Shown here piece after piece: positions 9,787-16,815 of a stretch of 64,000 nucleotides of DNA; within the stretch, counting starts at the first letter, position 1, and the number at the start of each line of letters is the position of its first letter. The notes under the pieces were generated by a model. It had not been told where the DNA came from and ran no database searches. It saw only the letters and a program-made list of their open reading frames with translations. The position numbers were made by a program, and so were the translations under genes. This DNA comes from an uncultured Christensenella sp. (lineage in GTDB: Bacteria; Bacillota; Clostridia; Christensenellales; Borkfalkiaceae): contig CAJUFY010000004.1 in the NCBI GenBank assembly GCA_910586245.1, positions 110,214 to 174,213 on the forward strand. Reading direction: 5' to 3'.

Positions 9787-9815
9787 ATTATATGCCTATT
9801 TTATGAAAAAAGCAA
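9787..9815 (-). promoter_or_regulatory. Promoter of the antiporter gene
   Basis: Read on the minus strand: -35 TTGCTT, 17-bp spacer, -10 TATAAT. Confidence 0.7.
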
Positions 9816-9876
9816 TTGATTTGCGACGAAACTTTTGCGCGCTCGCAGAGTTTTCGAATAGTTTTACGGCGAACGC

Positions 9877-9905
9877 TTGTCATTTTTCGCGCGGTATGGT
9901 ATAAT
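9877..9905 (+). promoter_or_regulatory. Promoter of the mrnC operon; leaderless start
   Basis: -35 TTGTCA (9877-9882), 17-bp spacer with extended TG, -10 TATAAT (9900-9905). The expected transcription start at about 9912-9913 coincides with the ATG of the first gene. Confidence 0.8.
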
Positions 9906-9912
9906 ACGGAAA

Positions 9913-10311
9913 ATGTTATCGCTGATTCCGCCCGTAGAAAAAGAAAGGGTCAAACAACTCAATCCCGTCGTGCTGGCGTTCGTAGGGGACGCCGCGTATA
10001 CGCTCTGCGTACGCGAACGGCTTGCGCTCTCTTCGGGCTGTAAAACGGGGGAGCTGAACCGCCGCGCGAGCGAACGGGTTTCCGCGCACGGACAGAGCGG
10101 CGCGCTCGAACGCATTCTGCCCGAATTGACCGAAGAGGAAGCGGAAATTTTTCGCCGCGGCAGAAACGCGAAAAAACCGACGAAGAGCAAGAATGCAAGC
10201 GTCACCGAATACGTGCGTTCCACGGGATTCGAGGCAGTCGTCGGCTATCTGTATCTCACGGGGCAGATCGCGCGGATCGAAGAATTATTTTTCGGGGAAG
10301 AGGAAGTATGA
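9913..10311 (+). CDS. mrnC: Mini-ribonuclease 3 (23S rRNA maturation)
   Basis: 132 residues, the size of Mini-III, an RNase III catalytic domain without the dsRNA-binding domain. It carries the signature LNPVVLAFVGDAAYTLCVRERL, with the acidic Asp of the active site, and a C-terminal VVGYLYL. Mini-III trims the double-stranded ends of pre-23S rRNA. The gene order mrnC-rlmB-sigH matches Bacillus and Clostridium. The ATG lies only 8 nt after the -10 box, so the mRNA appears leaderless and no Shine-Dalgarno can be present. The stop overlaps the rlmB start by 4 nt (ATGA). Confidence 0.92.
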   Translation: MLSLIPPVEKERVKQLNPVVLAFVGDAAYTLCVRERLALSSGCKTGELNRRASERVSAHGQSGALERILPELTEEEAEIFRRGRNAKKPTKSKNASVTEYVRSTGFEAVVGYLYLTGQIARIEELFFGEEEV

Positions 10312-11021
10312 AGACGGAAGGAAGAAACGCCGTTTTGGAACTGTTGAAGACGGATAAAACCATCGATAAAATTTTACTGGAAAAAGGCGCGCAGGGGAGT
10401 CTGGGCAAAATCTTTGCCGAAGCGCGCAAAAAGAACGTGCGCGTGCAGTTCGTCGATCGCGCCGTACTCGATAAAGAGAGCGCGGAAAAACGCCATCAGG
10501 GCGTCGTTGCGTTTACGACGGATTTCGTGTATTCCGATCTCTTCGAACTTGCCGACTGCGGCGGGGAAAACGGTCTGATCGTTCTTTGCGACGGCATTGA
10601 GGACGTGCACAACCTCGGCAGCATTCTGCGCGTTGCGGAGTGCGCGGGTGCGGCAGGCGTCGTGATTCCCAAAGCCAAAGGCGCGAGCGTGACCGAAGCG
10701 GTCGTGCGGATTTCGGCGGGGGCGGCGGAGCATATCGGCGTTGCCAAAGTCCCTTCCATCAATTACGCGATCGACGAGCTGAAAAAACTCGGTTACTGGG
10801 TTTACGCGCTCGAAGCGGGCGGAGAGGATATTTACAGCAACAAACTGACGGGCAAAGTCGCGCTCGTTGTCGGCGGGGAGGATAGCGGCGTGAAGCGGCT
10901 CACCCGCGAAAAATGCGATAAAACGCTTTCCATTCCCCTGTTCGGGAAGGTCAATTCCCTGAACGCTTCCGTTGCGCTCGGCATTGCGGTTTACGAGGTG
11001 GTTCGTGCAAGGCAGGCGTGA
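10308..11021 (+). CDS. rlmB: 23S rRNA (guanosine-2'-O-)-methyltransferase RlmB (SpoU family)
   Basis: 237 residues. An N-terminal substrate-binding domain (about 1-75, begins KTEGRNAVLELL) is followed by the SPOUT knot domain with motif 1 DGIEDVHNLGSILRVAE, motif 2 LVVGGEDSGVKRL and motif 3 IPLFGKVNSLNASVALGIA. These are the three SpoU motifs in order. It uses SAM to methylate a 23S rRNA guanosine. The gene overlaps mrnC by 4 nt, and sigH starts inside its 3' end. Confidence 0.95.
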   Translation: MKTEGRNAVLELLKTDKTIDKILLEKGAQGSLGKIFAEARKKNVRVQFVDRAVLDKESAEKRHQGVVAFTTDFVYSDLFELADCGGENGLIVLCDGIEDVHNLGSILRVAECAGAAGVVIPKAKGASVTEAVVRISAGAAEHIGVAKVPSINYAIDELKKLGYWVYALEAGGEDIYSNKLTGKVALVVGGEDSGVKRLTREKCDKTLSIPLFGKVNSLNASVALGIAVYEVVRARQA

Positions 11022-11574
11022 ATCGGACGAAGCGCTTGCCGCAAAAGCGCAGGCGGGCGACAATCTTGCCGCCGAAGAACTTTTGAACCGCTACAAGAGC
11101 GCGGTGCGCGCGCGGGCGCGGCAGTACTTTCTTGCGGGCGGCGAAACGGAAGATCTGGTGCAGGAAGGCATGATCGGGCTTTACGCCGCGGTGAGCGCCT
11201 ATAAAAAAGAGAGCGGAAAAAGTTTTAAAAATTTCGCATATCTGTGCGTCACGCGGCGGATTTACGATTTGCTTCGCGCTGCGGGCAGGCGTGCCGAGGA
11301 AGGCGCGCCGCTCGATCCCGACTCTTTTTACGAAGAGGCGGATACGCCCGAAGATTCCTTGATCGACGGCGAATCGCGGGCGGAACTGAACGGAAAACTT
11401 ATGAAGGAACTTTCCGATTTCGAATTCCGCGTGACGGCGATGTATCTCGAAGGCATGCGGTACGTGGAAATTGCGGAAGTCACGGGCAAAGACATCAAGA
11501 GCGTGGACAACGCACTTGCCCGCGCCAAAAAGAAATTACAAAAAGCGTTCGCGGATCGCCGCGCGCGGAATTAA
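11005..11574 (+). CDS. sigH: RNA polymerase sigma factor, SigH-like
   Basis: About 189 residues with a GTG start at 11005, preceded by GAGGTGG (10995-11001) and overlapping rlmB by 17 nt. Sigma-70 region 2 is visible as EDLVQEGMIGLYAAVSAY followed by SFKNFAYLCVTRRI. Region 4 is the C-terminal helix-turn-helix (MRYVEIAEVTGKDIKSVDNALARAKKKL). In Firmicutes the gene after rlmB is typically sigH, the transition-state and early sporulation sigma factor, which controls spoIIA among others. A spoIIA operon is present at 47.3 kb. The family is clear; the SigH name rests on synteny and size. Confidence 0.85.
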   Translation: MQGRRESDEALAAKAQAGDNLAAEELLNRYKSAVRARARQYFLAGGETEDLVQEGMIGLYAAVSAYKKESGKSFKNFAYLCVTRRIYDLLRAAGRRAEEGAPLDPDSFYEEADTPEDSLIDGESRAELNGKLMKELSDFEFRVTAMYLEGMRYVEIAEVTGKDIKSVDNALARAKKKLQKAFADRRARN

Positions 11575-11584
11575 AGGAGAAGTT

Positions 11585-13258
11585 ATGGCGCACGTTTCGT
11601 TATACCGCCGTTTCCGCCCCGACACCTTCGATAAAATGGTGCGGCAGGAACACGTGGTGCGGGTGCTGAAAAATCAGATCGAACAGAACGCGGTGGGGCA
11701 CGCTTACCTCTTTTGCGGTCCGCGCGGCACGGGAAAAACGAGCGTCGCGCGCATTTTTGCCCGCGCGATCAATTGCGAGCGCCCCGTAAACGGTTCGCCC
11801 TGCGGCGAATGCGAAACCTGTAAGTCGCTCGAGGGAGGCACGCTCGACGTAACCGAAATCGACGCGGCGTCCAACAACGGGGTCAACGAAATGCGCGATT
11901 TGCGCGAAAAAGTGCAGTATCCGCCCGTGACGGGGAAATATAAAGTTTATATCATCGACGAAGTTCACATGCTCACAGACAGCGCGTTCAACGCGCTGTT
12001 AAAGACGCTGGAAGAACCGCCCGCGCACGCCGTATTCATTCTGGCGACGACGGAGCCGCACAAAATTCCGGCGACCATTCTATCCCGCTGTATGCGGCTG
12101 GATTTCAAGCTCATTCCCGCAGAGGATCTGGAAAAACATCTTCGTTCCATTCTCGACGCAATCGGTAAACCTTACGAAGCCGAAGCGGTGTCCGCAATCG
12201 CGCGCGCAGGCGCGGGAAGCGACAGAGATATGCTTTCCATTGCGGAAACGTGCATTGCTTACGCCGATAAACTCACTTATGAAGGCGTAACCGCCGCGCT
12301 CGGCACGGCGGACTTCCGAACGACGGCGCGGCTCGTGCGCGCGCTGGTCGACAGCGATATGCCGACCGCGCTGTTTGAAACGGAAAACGTACTTGCCGAG
12401 GGGAAATCGGTCGGCGTGCTGCTGCGCGATCTGCTTGGATTTTTGCGTCAGGTCGCCGTGGCTAAGACGTGCGCGAGCGCAGAGAAATTGCTGTCGCTTC
12501 CCAAAGAGATTTTTAAAACGGTAAAAGAAGTTGCGGACGCGGCGGAAGGGCGCGCGATTCTACGGGCGACGGAAATTCTTGCAAAGACGGAAAACGAATT
12601 GCGGTTCGCTTCCTCGCCGCGGATTGCGCTGGAAACGGCGGTGATGCGGATTGCCTATCCCGAAGCGGATTACGATATCGACGCGCTGCTCGTGCGTATC
12701 GCGCGGTTGGAAGAACGGCTTGCCGCAACGCCGATGCCGCTTGCCGAAGTTCCCGTGCAAGCTTCCGCGCCCAAGAAAAAAGAAGTTGCGGCGGAAGAAC
12801 CGCCCTTCGACGAGGGATTTTATATCCCGCCCGAAGAAGAGCCCGTTTTCGACGCGCCGCCGTTCGAAGAACCCGCGCCGAAGCCGTCGCCCGTTCCGAA
12901 AAAACAATCCGTTGCGCCCCCGCCTCCCGTTTCGGCGGAAAATATGACGGCGGAGGTCGCTTTCGGCAAGTTTATCCGTACGCTGCGCAAAACGAGCCGG
13001 AACGGCGTGCTGTTTACGATGTGTTCGGATTTGCTCGCCGTCTTCGAGGGCAAAAAACTGGTGCTGACCACGGACGTGGAAACGATTTTCCGTTCTCTGA
13101 ATCGCGAAGAACACTATCAGATCATGGCGGATACGTTTGCGCTCGTGGGCGTGACGGAGTTTGAAATCCGTCTTGCGCGCGCGGAAAAGAAGACGGGCGC
13201 GAACGCGGTGGAAGAACTGAAAAAGAATTTTTCCGATTATCCGATCGAAATGAAATAA
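11585..13258 (+). CDS. dnaX: DNA polymerase III subunits gamma/tau
   Basis: 557 residues. Clamp-loader ATPase: Walker A GPRGTGKTS, the four-cysteine zinc site within CERPVNGSPCGECETC, Walker B YIIDEVHML, sensor-1 ATTEPHKIPATILSRC. Residues about 375-470 are a Pro/Glu-rich linker, followed by a C-terminal tau-type domain. ATG 11585 has AAAGGAG upstream; an upstream in-frame ATG at 11471 lies within sigH and is not used by the family. It is followed by ybaB and recR, the classic dnaX-ybaB-recR operon of replication and recombination genes. Confidence 0.95.
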   Translation: MAHVSLYRRFRPDTFDKMVRQEHVVRVLKNQIEQNAVGHAYLFCGPRGTGKTSVARIFARAINCERPVNGSPCGECETCKSLEGGTLDVTEIDAASNNGVNEMRDLREKVQYPPVTGKYKVYIIDEVHMLTDSAFNALLKTLEEPPAHAVFILATTEPHKIPATILSRCMRLDFKLIPAEDLEKHLRSILDAIGKPYEAEAVSAIARAGAGSDRDMLSIAETCIAYADKLTYEGVTAALGTADFRTTARLVRALVDSDMPTALFETENVLAEGKSVGVLLRDLLGFLRQVAVAKTCASAEKLLSLPKEIFKTVKEVADAAEGRAILRATEILAKTENELRFASSPRIALETAVMRIAYPEADYDIDALLVRIARLEERLAATPMPLAEVPVQASAPKKKEVAAEEPPFDEGFYIPPEEEPVFDAPPFEEPAPKPSPVPKKQSVAPPPPVSAENMTAEVAFGKFIRTLRKTSRNGVLFTMCSDLLAVFEGKKLVLTTDVETIFRSLNREEHYQIMADTFALVGVTEFEIRLARAEKKTGANAVEELKKNFSDYPIEMK

Positions 13259-13271
13259 AAAGGAGACGAAT

Positions 13272-13607
13272 ATGGCAGGATTCAATAAAGGCGGCATGGG
13301 CGGCGCAGGAATGCAGAATCTCATGAAGCAAGCGCAGAAAATGCAGGAAGAAATGAAAGAAACCGAAAAACTGCTGGACGAGTGGGAAATCGTCGGTACG
13401 GCGGGCGGCGAAGCCGTCGTCGTGTACATGAACGCGAAAAAGGTCATCGACGGCATCGAGATCGATAAATCCGTGATCGATCCCGACGACGAAGAAATGC
13501 TCGAAGATCTGATCATGGCGGCGATTCTGGACGGCTATAAAAAGGCGGAAGAAGTATATAACGAAAAAATGGGCAAGTACGGCGGTCTCGGCGGAGGGCT
13601 CTTTTAA
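13272..13607 (+). CDS. YbaB/EbfC family nucleoid-associated protein
   Basis: 111 residues. The N-terminal Gly/Met-rich segment (GGMGGAGMQNLMKQAQKMQ) and the core with DPDDEEMLEDLIMAAILDGYKKAEE are typical of YbaB/EbfC, dimeric DNA-binding proteins of the nucleoid. The start has AAAAAGGAGAC upstream. The stop codon abuts the recR GTG start without any spacer. Confidence 0.95.
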   Translation: MAGFNKGGMGGAGMQNLMKQAQKMQEEMKETEKLLDEWEIVGTAGGEAVVVYMNAKKVIDGIEIDKSVIDPDDEEMLEDLIMAAILDGYKKAEEVYNEKMGKYGGLGGGLF

Positions 13608-14201
13608 GTGGAAGTGTTTATCGAACCGATCGGACGGCTGATGAACGAGTTTTCCAAGCTTCCCGGCGTGGGGCGCAAGACGGCGCAGCGTTACGCCTAC
13701 CGCGTCATCAACATGACGGAGGGGGAAGCCCGCGCGTTTGCCGAAGCGATCGTGAACGTAAAACGGAAAGTCCGTTTTTGCCGCGTCTGCGGAAATTTTA
13801 CCGAAGAGGACGTCTGCGGGATCTGCGCTTCGCGCGATCAGACGACGATCTGCGTCGTAAAAGAACCGAAGGACGTCATCGCGCTTGAAAAAGTACACGA
13901 ATACAAGGGCGTATATCACGTTCTGCACGGCGTCATCGATCCGATGAACGGCGTGTCGCCCAACGATATCCGCATCAAAGAATTGCTTGCAAGGGTCAAC
14001 GGGGGCGAGGTCAAAGAAGTGATCATGGCGACGAATCCCGACGTAGAGGGGGAAGCGACCGCCATGTACGTTGCAAAGCTGTTAAAACCGCTCGGAATTC
14101 TGGTTACGCGGATTTCGCGCGGCGTGCCCGTCGGCTCGGAACTGGAATATGCCGACGAGGTAACGCTCGCCCGCGCATTGATCGAACGGAAAGAATTATA
14201 A
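13608..14201 (+). CDS. recR: Recombination protein RecR
   Basis: 197 residues with a GTG start directly after the ybaB stop (TAAGTG), implying translational coupling. Features in order: helix-hairpin-helix LPGVGRKTAQRYAYRV, a four-cysteine zinc finger (CRVCGNFTEEDVCGIC), Toprim domain beginning ICVVKEPKDVIALE, and C-terminal TRISRGVPVGSELEYAD. It acts with RecF/RecO to load RecA on gapped DNA. Length is normal for the family. Confidence 0.96.
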   Translation: MEVFIEPIGRLMNEFSKLPGVGRKTAQRYAYRVINMTEGEARAFAEAIVNVKRKVRFCRVCGNFTEEDVCGICASRDQTTICVVKEPKDVIALEKVHEYKGVYHVLHGVIDPMNGVSPNDIRIKELLARVNGGEVKEVIMATNPDVEGEATAMYVAKLLKPLGILVTRISRGVPVGSELEYADEVTLARALIERKEL

Positions 14202-14217
14202 AACGGAGGAAGCTATC

Positions 14218-15189
14218 ATGAAAATTTCCGTATTAGGCTGCGGCAGATGGGGCTCGTTTATCGCCTGGTATCTTTCCCGCCAGGGGAACGAAGTGTATTC
14301 CTGGGGGCCCGAAGAATCGGAATCCTACCGCGTTTTAAAAGAAACGGGGCGCAACGAATACGTGGAGCTCGACCGCAAAATTAAACTGACCTGCGATTTG
14401 CAGGAGGCGGTTTCCCGTGCGGAATCGATCGTCATTTCCATCAGTGCGCAGGGATTGCGCGGTTTTATGAAAAAGATCACCGCTTTCCCCGTTGCGGAAA
14501 AGAACTTTATTCTCTGCATGAAAGGGATCGAGGTGGAAACGGGCAAACGCCTTTCGGAAGTGTTGACGGAAAGCGGAATTTCGCCCGACAGAATTGCGGT
14601 CTGGGTGGGTCCCGGGCACATTCAGAGCTTCGTGAACGGCGACCCGAACTGCATGGTGATCGATTCCGTAAACGAAGCGTTAAAGCGGGATTTGGTAGAC
14701 CGTTTCAAGAGCGATCTCATTCGTTTTTATTACGGCAACGATCTGATCGGAACGGAAATCGGGGCGGCGGCAAAGAACGTTATGGGGATCGCCGCGGGCG
14801 CGCTCGACGTCATCTGCGTGCCGCTGAAAGGGCCGCTCATGACGCGCGGCGCGCGCGAGGTGGCGCGGCTCATCAAAGCGATGGGCGGCAGCGAGCTTTC
14901 CGCATACGGCTTGGCGCACCTCGGCGATTACGAAACGACGCTCTTTTCGCAGTTTTCGCACAACCGCACGTACGGCGAAATGCTTGCCAAAGGTCAGCGC
15001 TTCGAAAAGCTTGCCGAAGGCGTTGCCACCTCGAAAGCAATGCGGTATTTGGGGCAAAAATACGGCGTGGAATTGCCGATTACCGAAGCCGTTTACAATG
15101 TATGTTACGGCGCGGGCGACGATATCGCGCGCTGTCGGGAGGAAATCAATAAATTGTTTTCGCGCAGCACGAAAGCGGAAATGTATTAA
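14218..15189 (+). CDS. gpsA: Glycerol-3-phosphate dehydrogenase (NAD(P)+)
   Basis: 323 residues. Reduces dihydroxyacetone phosphate to sn-glycerol 3-phosphate, the backbone of phospholipids. The Rossmann motif VLGCGRWGSFIAWYLSRQG opens the protein; the catalytic Lys lies in GAAAKNVMGIAAG, followed by RGAREVARLIKAMGG. The usual GxGxxG is GCGRWG here. ATG 14218 has ACGGAGGA upstream, 16 bp after recR, so it is likely the last gene of the mrnC-dnaX operon and is closed by a strong terminator. Confidence 0.93.
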   Translation: MKISVLGCGRWGSFIAWYLSRQGNEVYSWGPEESESYRVLKETGRNEYVELDRKIKLTCDLQEAVSRAESIVISISAQGLRGFMKKITAFPVAEKNFILCMKGIEVETGKRLSEVLTESGISPDRIAVWVGPGHIQSFVNGDPNCMVIDSVNEALKRDLVDRFKSDLIRFYYGNDLIGTEIGAAAKNVMGIAAGALDVICVPLKGPLMTRGAREVARLIKAMGGSELSAYGLAHLGDYETTLFSQFSHNRTYGEMLAKGQRFEKLAEGVATSKAMRYLGQKYGVELPITEAVYNVCYGAGDDIARCREEINKLFSRSTKAEMY

Positions 15190-15190
15190 A

Positions 15191-15216
15191 AAAAGCCCGC
15201 TCAGGCGGGCTTTTTT
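15191..15216 (+). terminator. Terminator after gpsA
   Basis: 10-bp stem AAAAGCCCGC / GCGGGCTTTT, loop TCAG, T tail. Confidence 0.95.
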
Positions 15217-15278
15217 GCAAACGCAACTTAAAGTTGACAAATCGCAACGGGAAGTCGGTGGCGGTTGCGCGGCGTTTG

Positions 15279-15287
15279 TGGTATGAT
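15279..15287 (+). promoter_or_regulatory. Extended -10 promoter element of the HTH gene
   Basis: TGGTATGAT (TG-n plus TATGAT) about 17 nt before the start codon. No good -35 at the right distance; a TTGACA at 15234 is too far (42 bp). Confidence 0.5.
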
Positions 15288-15303
15288 CGATCCGAGGTGA
15301 AAC

Positions 15304-16101
15304 ATGACGACAGGACAAAAAATTTACGATTGCCGCCGAAAAGCGGGGATGACGCAGGAAGAACTTGCCGATCGGCTCGGCGTTTCCCGACAGGCGGTGA
15401 GCAAGTGGGAAGCCGACGCGGCGTTTCCCGAAACGGAAAAAATTCTGGAACTTTGTAAACTGTTCGGCGTTTCCGCCGACGAATTGCTCTTCGGAAAAGA
15501 GCAGGCGGAGGAACGGATTCGCGAAGACGCTTCGCCGCGGGAAGAAAAAACGTGGGGTGTGATTCATGCGGGTAACTGGCGTTACGAATATATTTCAAAA
15601 ACGAGAATTTGCGGAATTCCGCTCGTACATATCCATTTCGGGTTCGCAAAATGCCGCGCGAAGGGAATTATTGCAATCGGAAATGTCGCAACGGGGTTGG
15701 TTTCGTTCGGGTTTTTGTCGTTGGGTTTGATTTCGTTCGGGATTCTCGCCATCGGACTGTTTGCATTCGGTTCGCTTGCGCTCGGATTGCTGTTCGGCGC
15801 GGGCGGGGTGGCGACGGGCTGTTTCGCCTTCGGCGGCGTGGCGATCGGAGTGCTGAGCTTCGGCGGACTTGCCGTGGGGTATTGCGCCGTAGGCGGTATG
15901 GCGGTGGGGCAATTCGCCCTGGGCGACTGGGCGCAGGGCGGGTGGCTTGCCGTGGGCGTAACCAACGCGAGCGGTACGCACGCCTTTTACGTGCCCGAAA
16001 TGCTGAACGAACTCGGTGAATTTTTAGACGAAAACGCAAGCGTCTGGCTCGGTGATTTTATTCGCACGGTTGCGTCGTTTCTAAACAAAGGGACTGCCTG
16101 A
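15304..16101 (+). CDS. XRE-family regulator with C-terminal glycine-pentad repeat domain
   Basis: 265 residues. An N-terminal Cro/C1 helix-turn-helix (about 6-60; QEELADRLGVSRQAVSKWE) is followed by a linker and then about eighteen tandem five-residue units with Gly in the first position and hydrophobic residues elsewhere (GLVSF, GFLSL, GLISF, GILAI and so on, about residues 120-215). Such repeats could form a beta-solenoid or lie in the membrane. The C-terminal tail is polar. Target and signal are unknown. It is preceded by GAGGTGA. Its stop codon lies in the loop of its own terminator. Confidence 0.85.
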   Translation: MTTGQKIYDCRRKAGMTQEELADRLGVSRQAVSKWEADAAFPETEKILELCKLFGVSADELLFGKEQAEERIREDASPREEKTWGVIHAGNWRYEYISKTRICGIPLVHIHFGFAKCRAKGIIAIGNVATGLVSFGFLSLGLISFGILAIGLFAFGSLALGLLFGAGGVATGCFAFGGVAIGVLSFGGLAVGYCAVGGMAVGQFALGDWAQGGWLAVGVTNASGTHAFYVPEMLNELGEFLDENASVWLGDFIRTVASFLNKGTA

Positions 16102-16118
16102 TCGGCAGTCCCTTTTCG
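16087..16118. terminator. Bidirectional terminator between HTH gene and HAD gene
   Basis: 12-bp stem AAAGGGACTGCC / GGCAGTCCCTTT with A/T flanks on both sides. The TGA of the upstream gene is in the loop. Confidence 0.85.
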
Positions 16119-16119
16119 T

Positions 16120-16764
16120 TCATAACAATTCCGCAAAAGATCGTACGTAGCGGGTTGCGCTGTGTTTCAGCGCTTCTTCTTCGTGCAGCGAAGCGTCGTC
16201 GCGCACGGCGACCGTATAAAATCCCGCGCGGCGCGCGCTTTTGACCGCCGTAACAACGTCCTCGAATACAGCGCAGTTTGCGGGCGCGGCGCCCAAACGC
16301 CGCGCCGCTTCGAGATAGATATCGGGGAACGCTTTCCCGCGCCCGATTTCTTCCGTCGTCACCGCGAATTCAAAATATTCCGCGATTCCGCATCGTTGCA
16401 GCGCGGGAGCGAACAGGTTTCGTTTGGAAGAGGTTGCAATCGCAAGCGGAACGCCGTTTCGGCGCAGGAGGGCAAGAAATTCCTTTGCGTGCGGTTTTAA
16501 ACAAACTTCGTTGGCGTAATATTCCCGCGAACTTTTCAGCCATTCGTCCGTCACGTCTTCTATACGTTCGCCAAGCGAAAATCTGGAAACGGTGTATTCC
16601 GCGGCTTCGGTGAAATTCAGCCCCTTGACCGCGTCGGGGTAATCGGGGGGAAAGGGCAGATTCCGTTTGAAAAAGAATCTTCGGTCGATTTCCACCCACG
16701 CGTTCATGGAATCGAAAAGCGTGCCGTCCAAATCGAAAATTGCGGCTCGATAGGGTAACTTCAT
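16120..16764 (-). CDS. HAD-superfamily hydrolase, beta-phosphoglucomutase-like
   Basis: 214 residues. HAD motif I is FDLDGTLFDS (catalytic Asp near residue 11), motif II is AIATSSKRN, and motifs III/IV fall around RGKAFPDIYLEAARRLG and CAVFEDVVTAVKSARRAG. The helical cap between motifs I and II places it with subclass I phosphatases and beta-phosphoglucomutases. Substrate cannot be called; the motif II Ser/Ser and the cap suggest a sugar phosphate. It lies downstream of transketolase on the same strand, separated by a terminator. Confidence 0.85.
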   Translation of the reverse strand: MKLPYRAAIFDLDGTLFDSMNAWVEIDRRFFFKRNLPFPPDYPDAVKGLNFTEAAEYTVSRFSLGERIEDVTDEWLKSSREYYANEVCLKPHAKEFLALLRRNGVPLAIATSSKRNLFAPALQRCGIAEYFEFAVTTEEIGRGKAFPDIYLEAARRLGAAPANCAVFEDVVTAVKSARRAGFYTVAVRDDASLHEEEALKHSATRYVRSFAELL

Positions 16765-16775
16765 AAAATCCTTTG

Positions 16776-16806
16776 TAAAAAACGGACGCGGGTTTTCCGC
16801 GTCCGT
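16776..16806 (-). terminator. Terminator of transketolase gene
   Basis: Stem ACGGACGCGG with its complement CGCGTCCGT plus one extra pair; on the minus strand a T run follows. Confidence 0.9.
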
Positions 16807-16815
16807 CGCCGTTTG

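Noticed and set aside
15234..15239. TTGACA upstream of the HTH regulator as -35
   Set aside because: 42 bp from the TATGAT box, far outside the usable spacer range.
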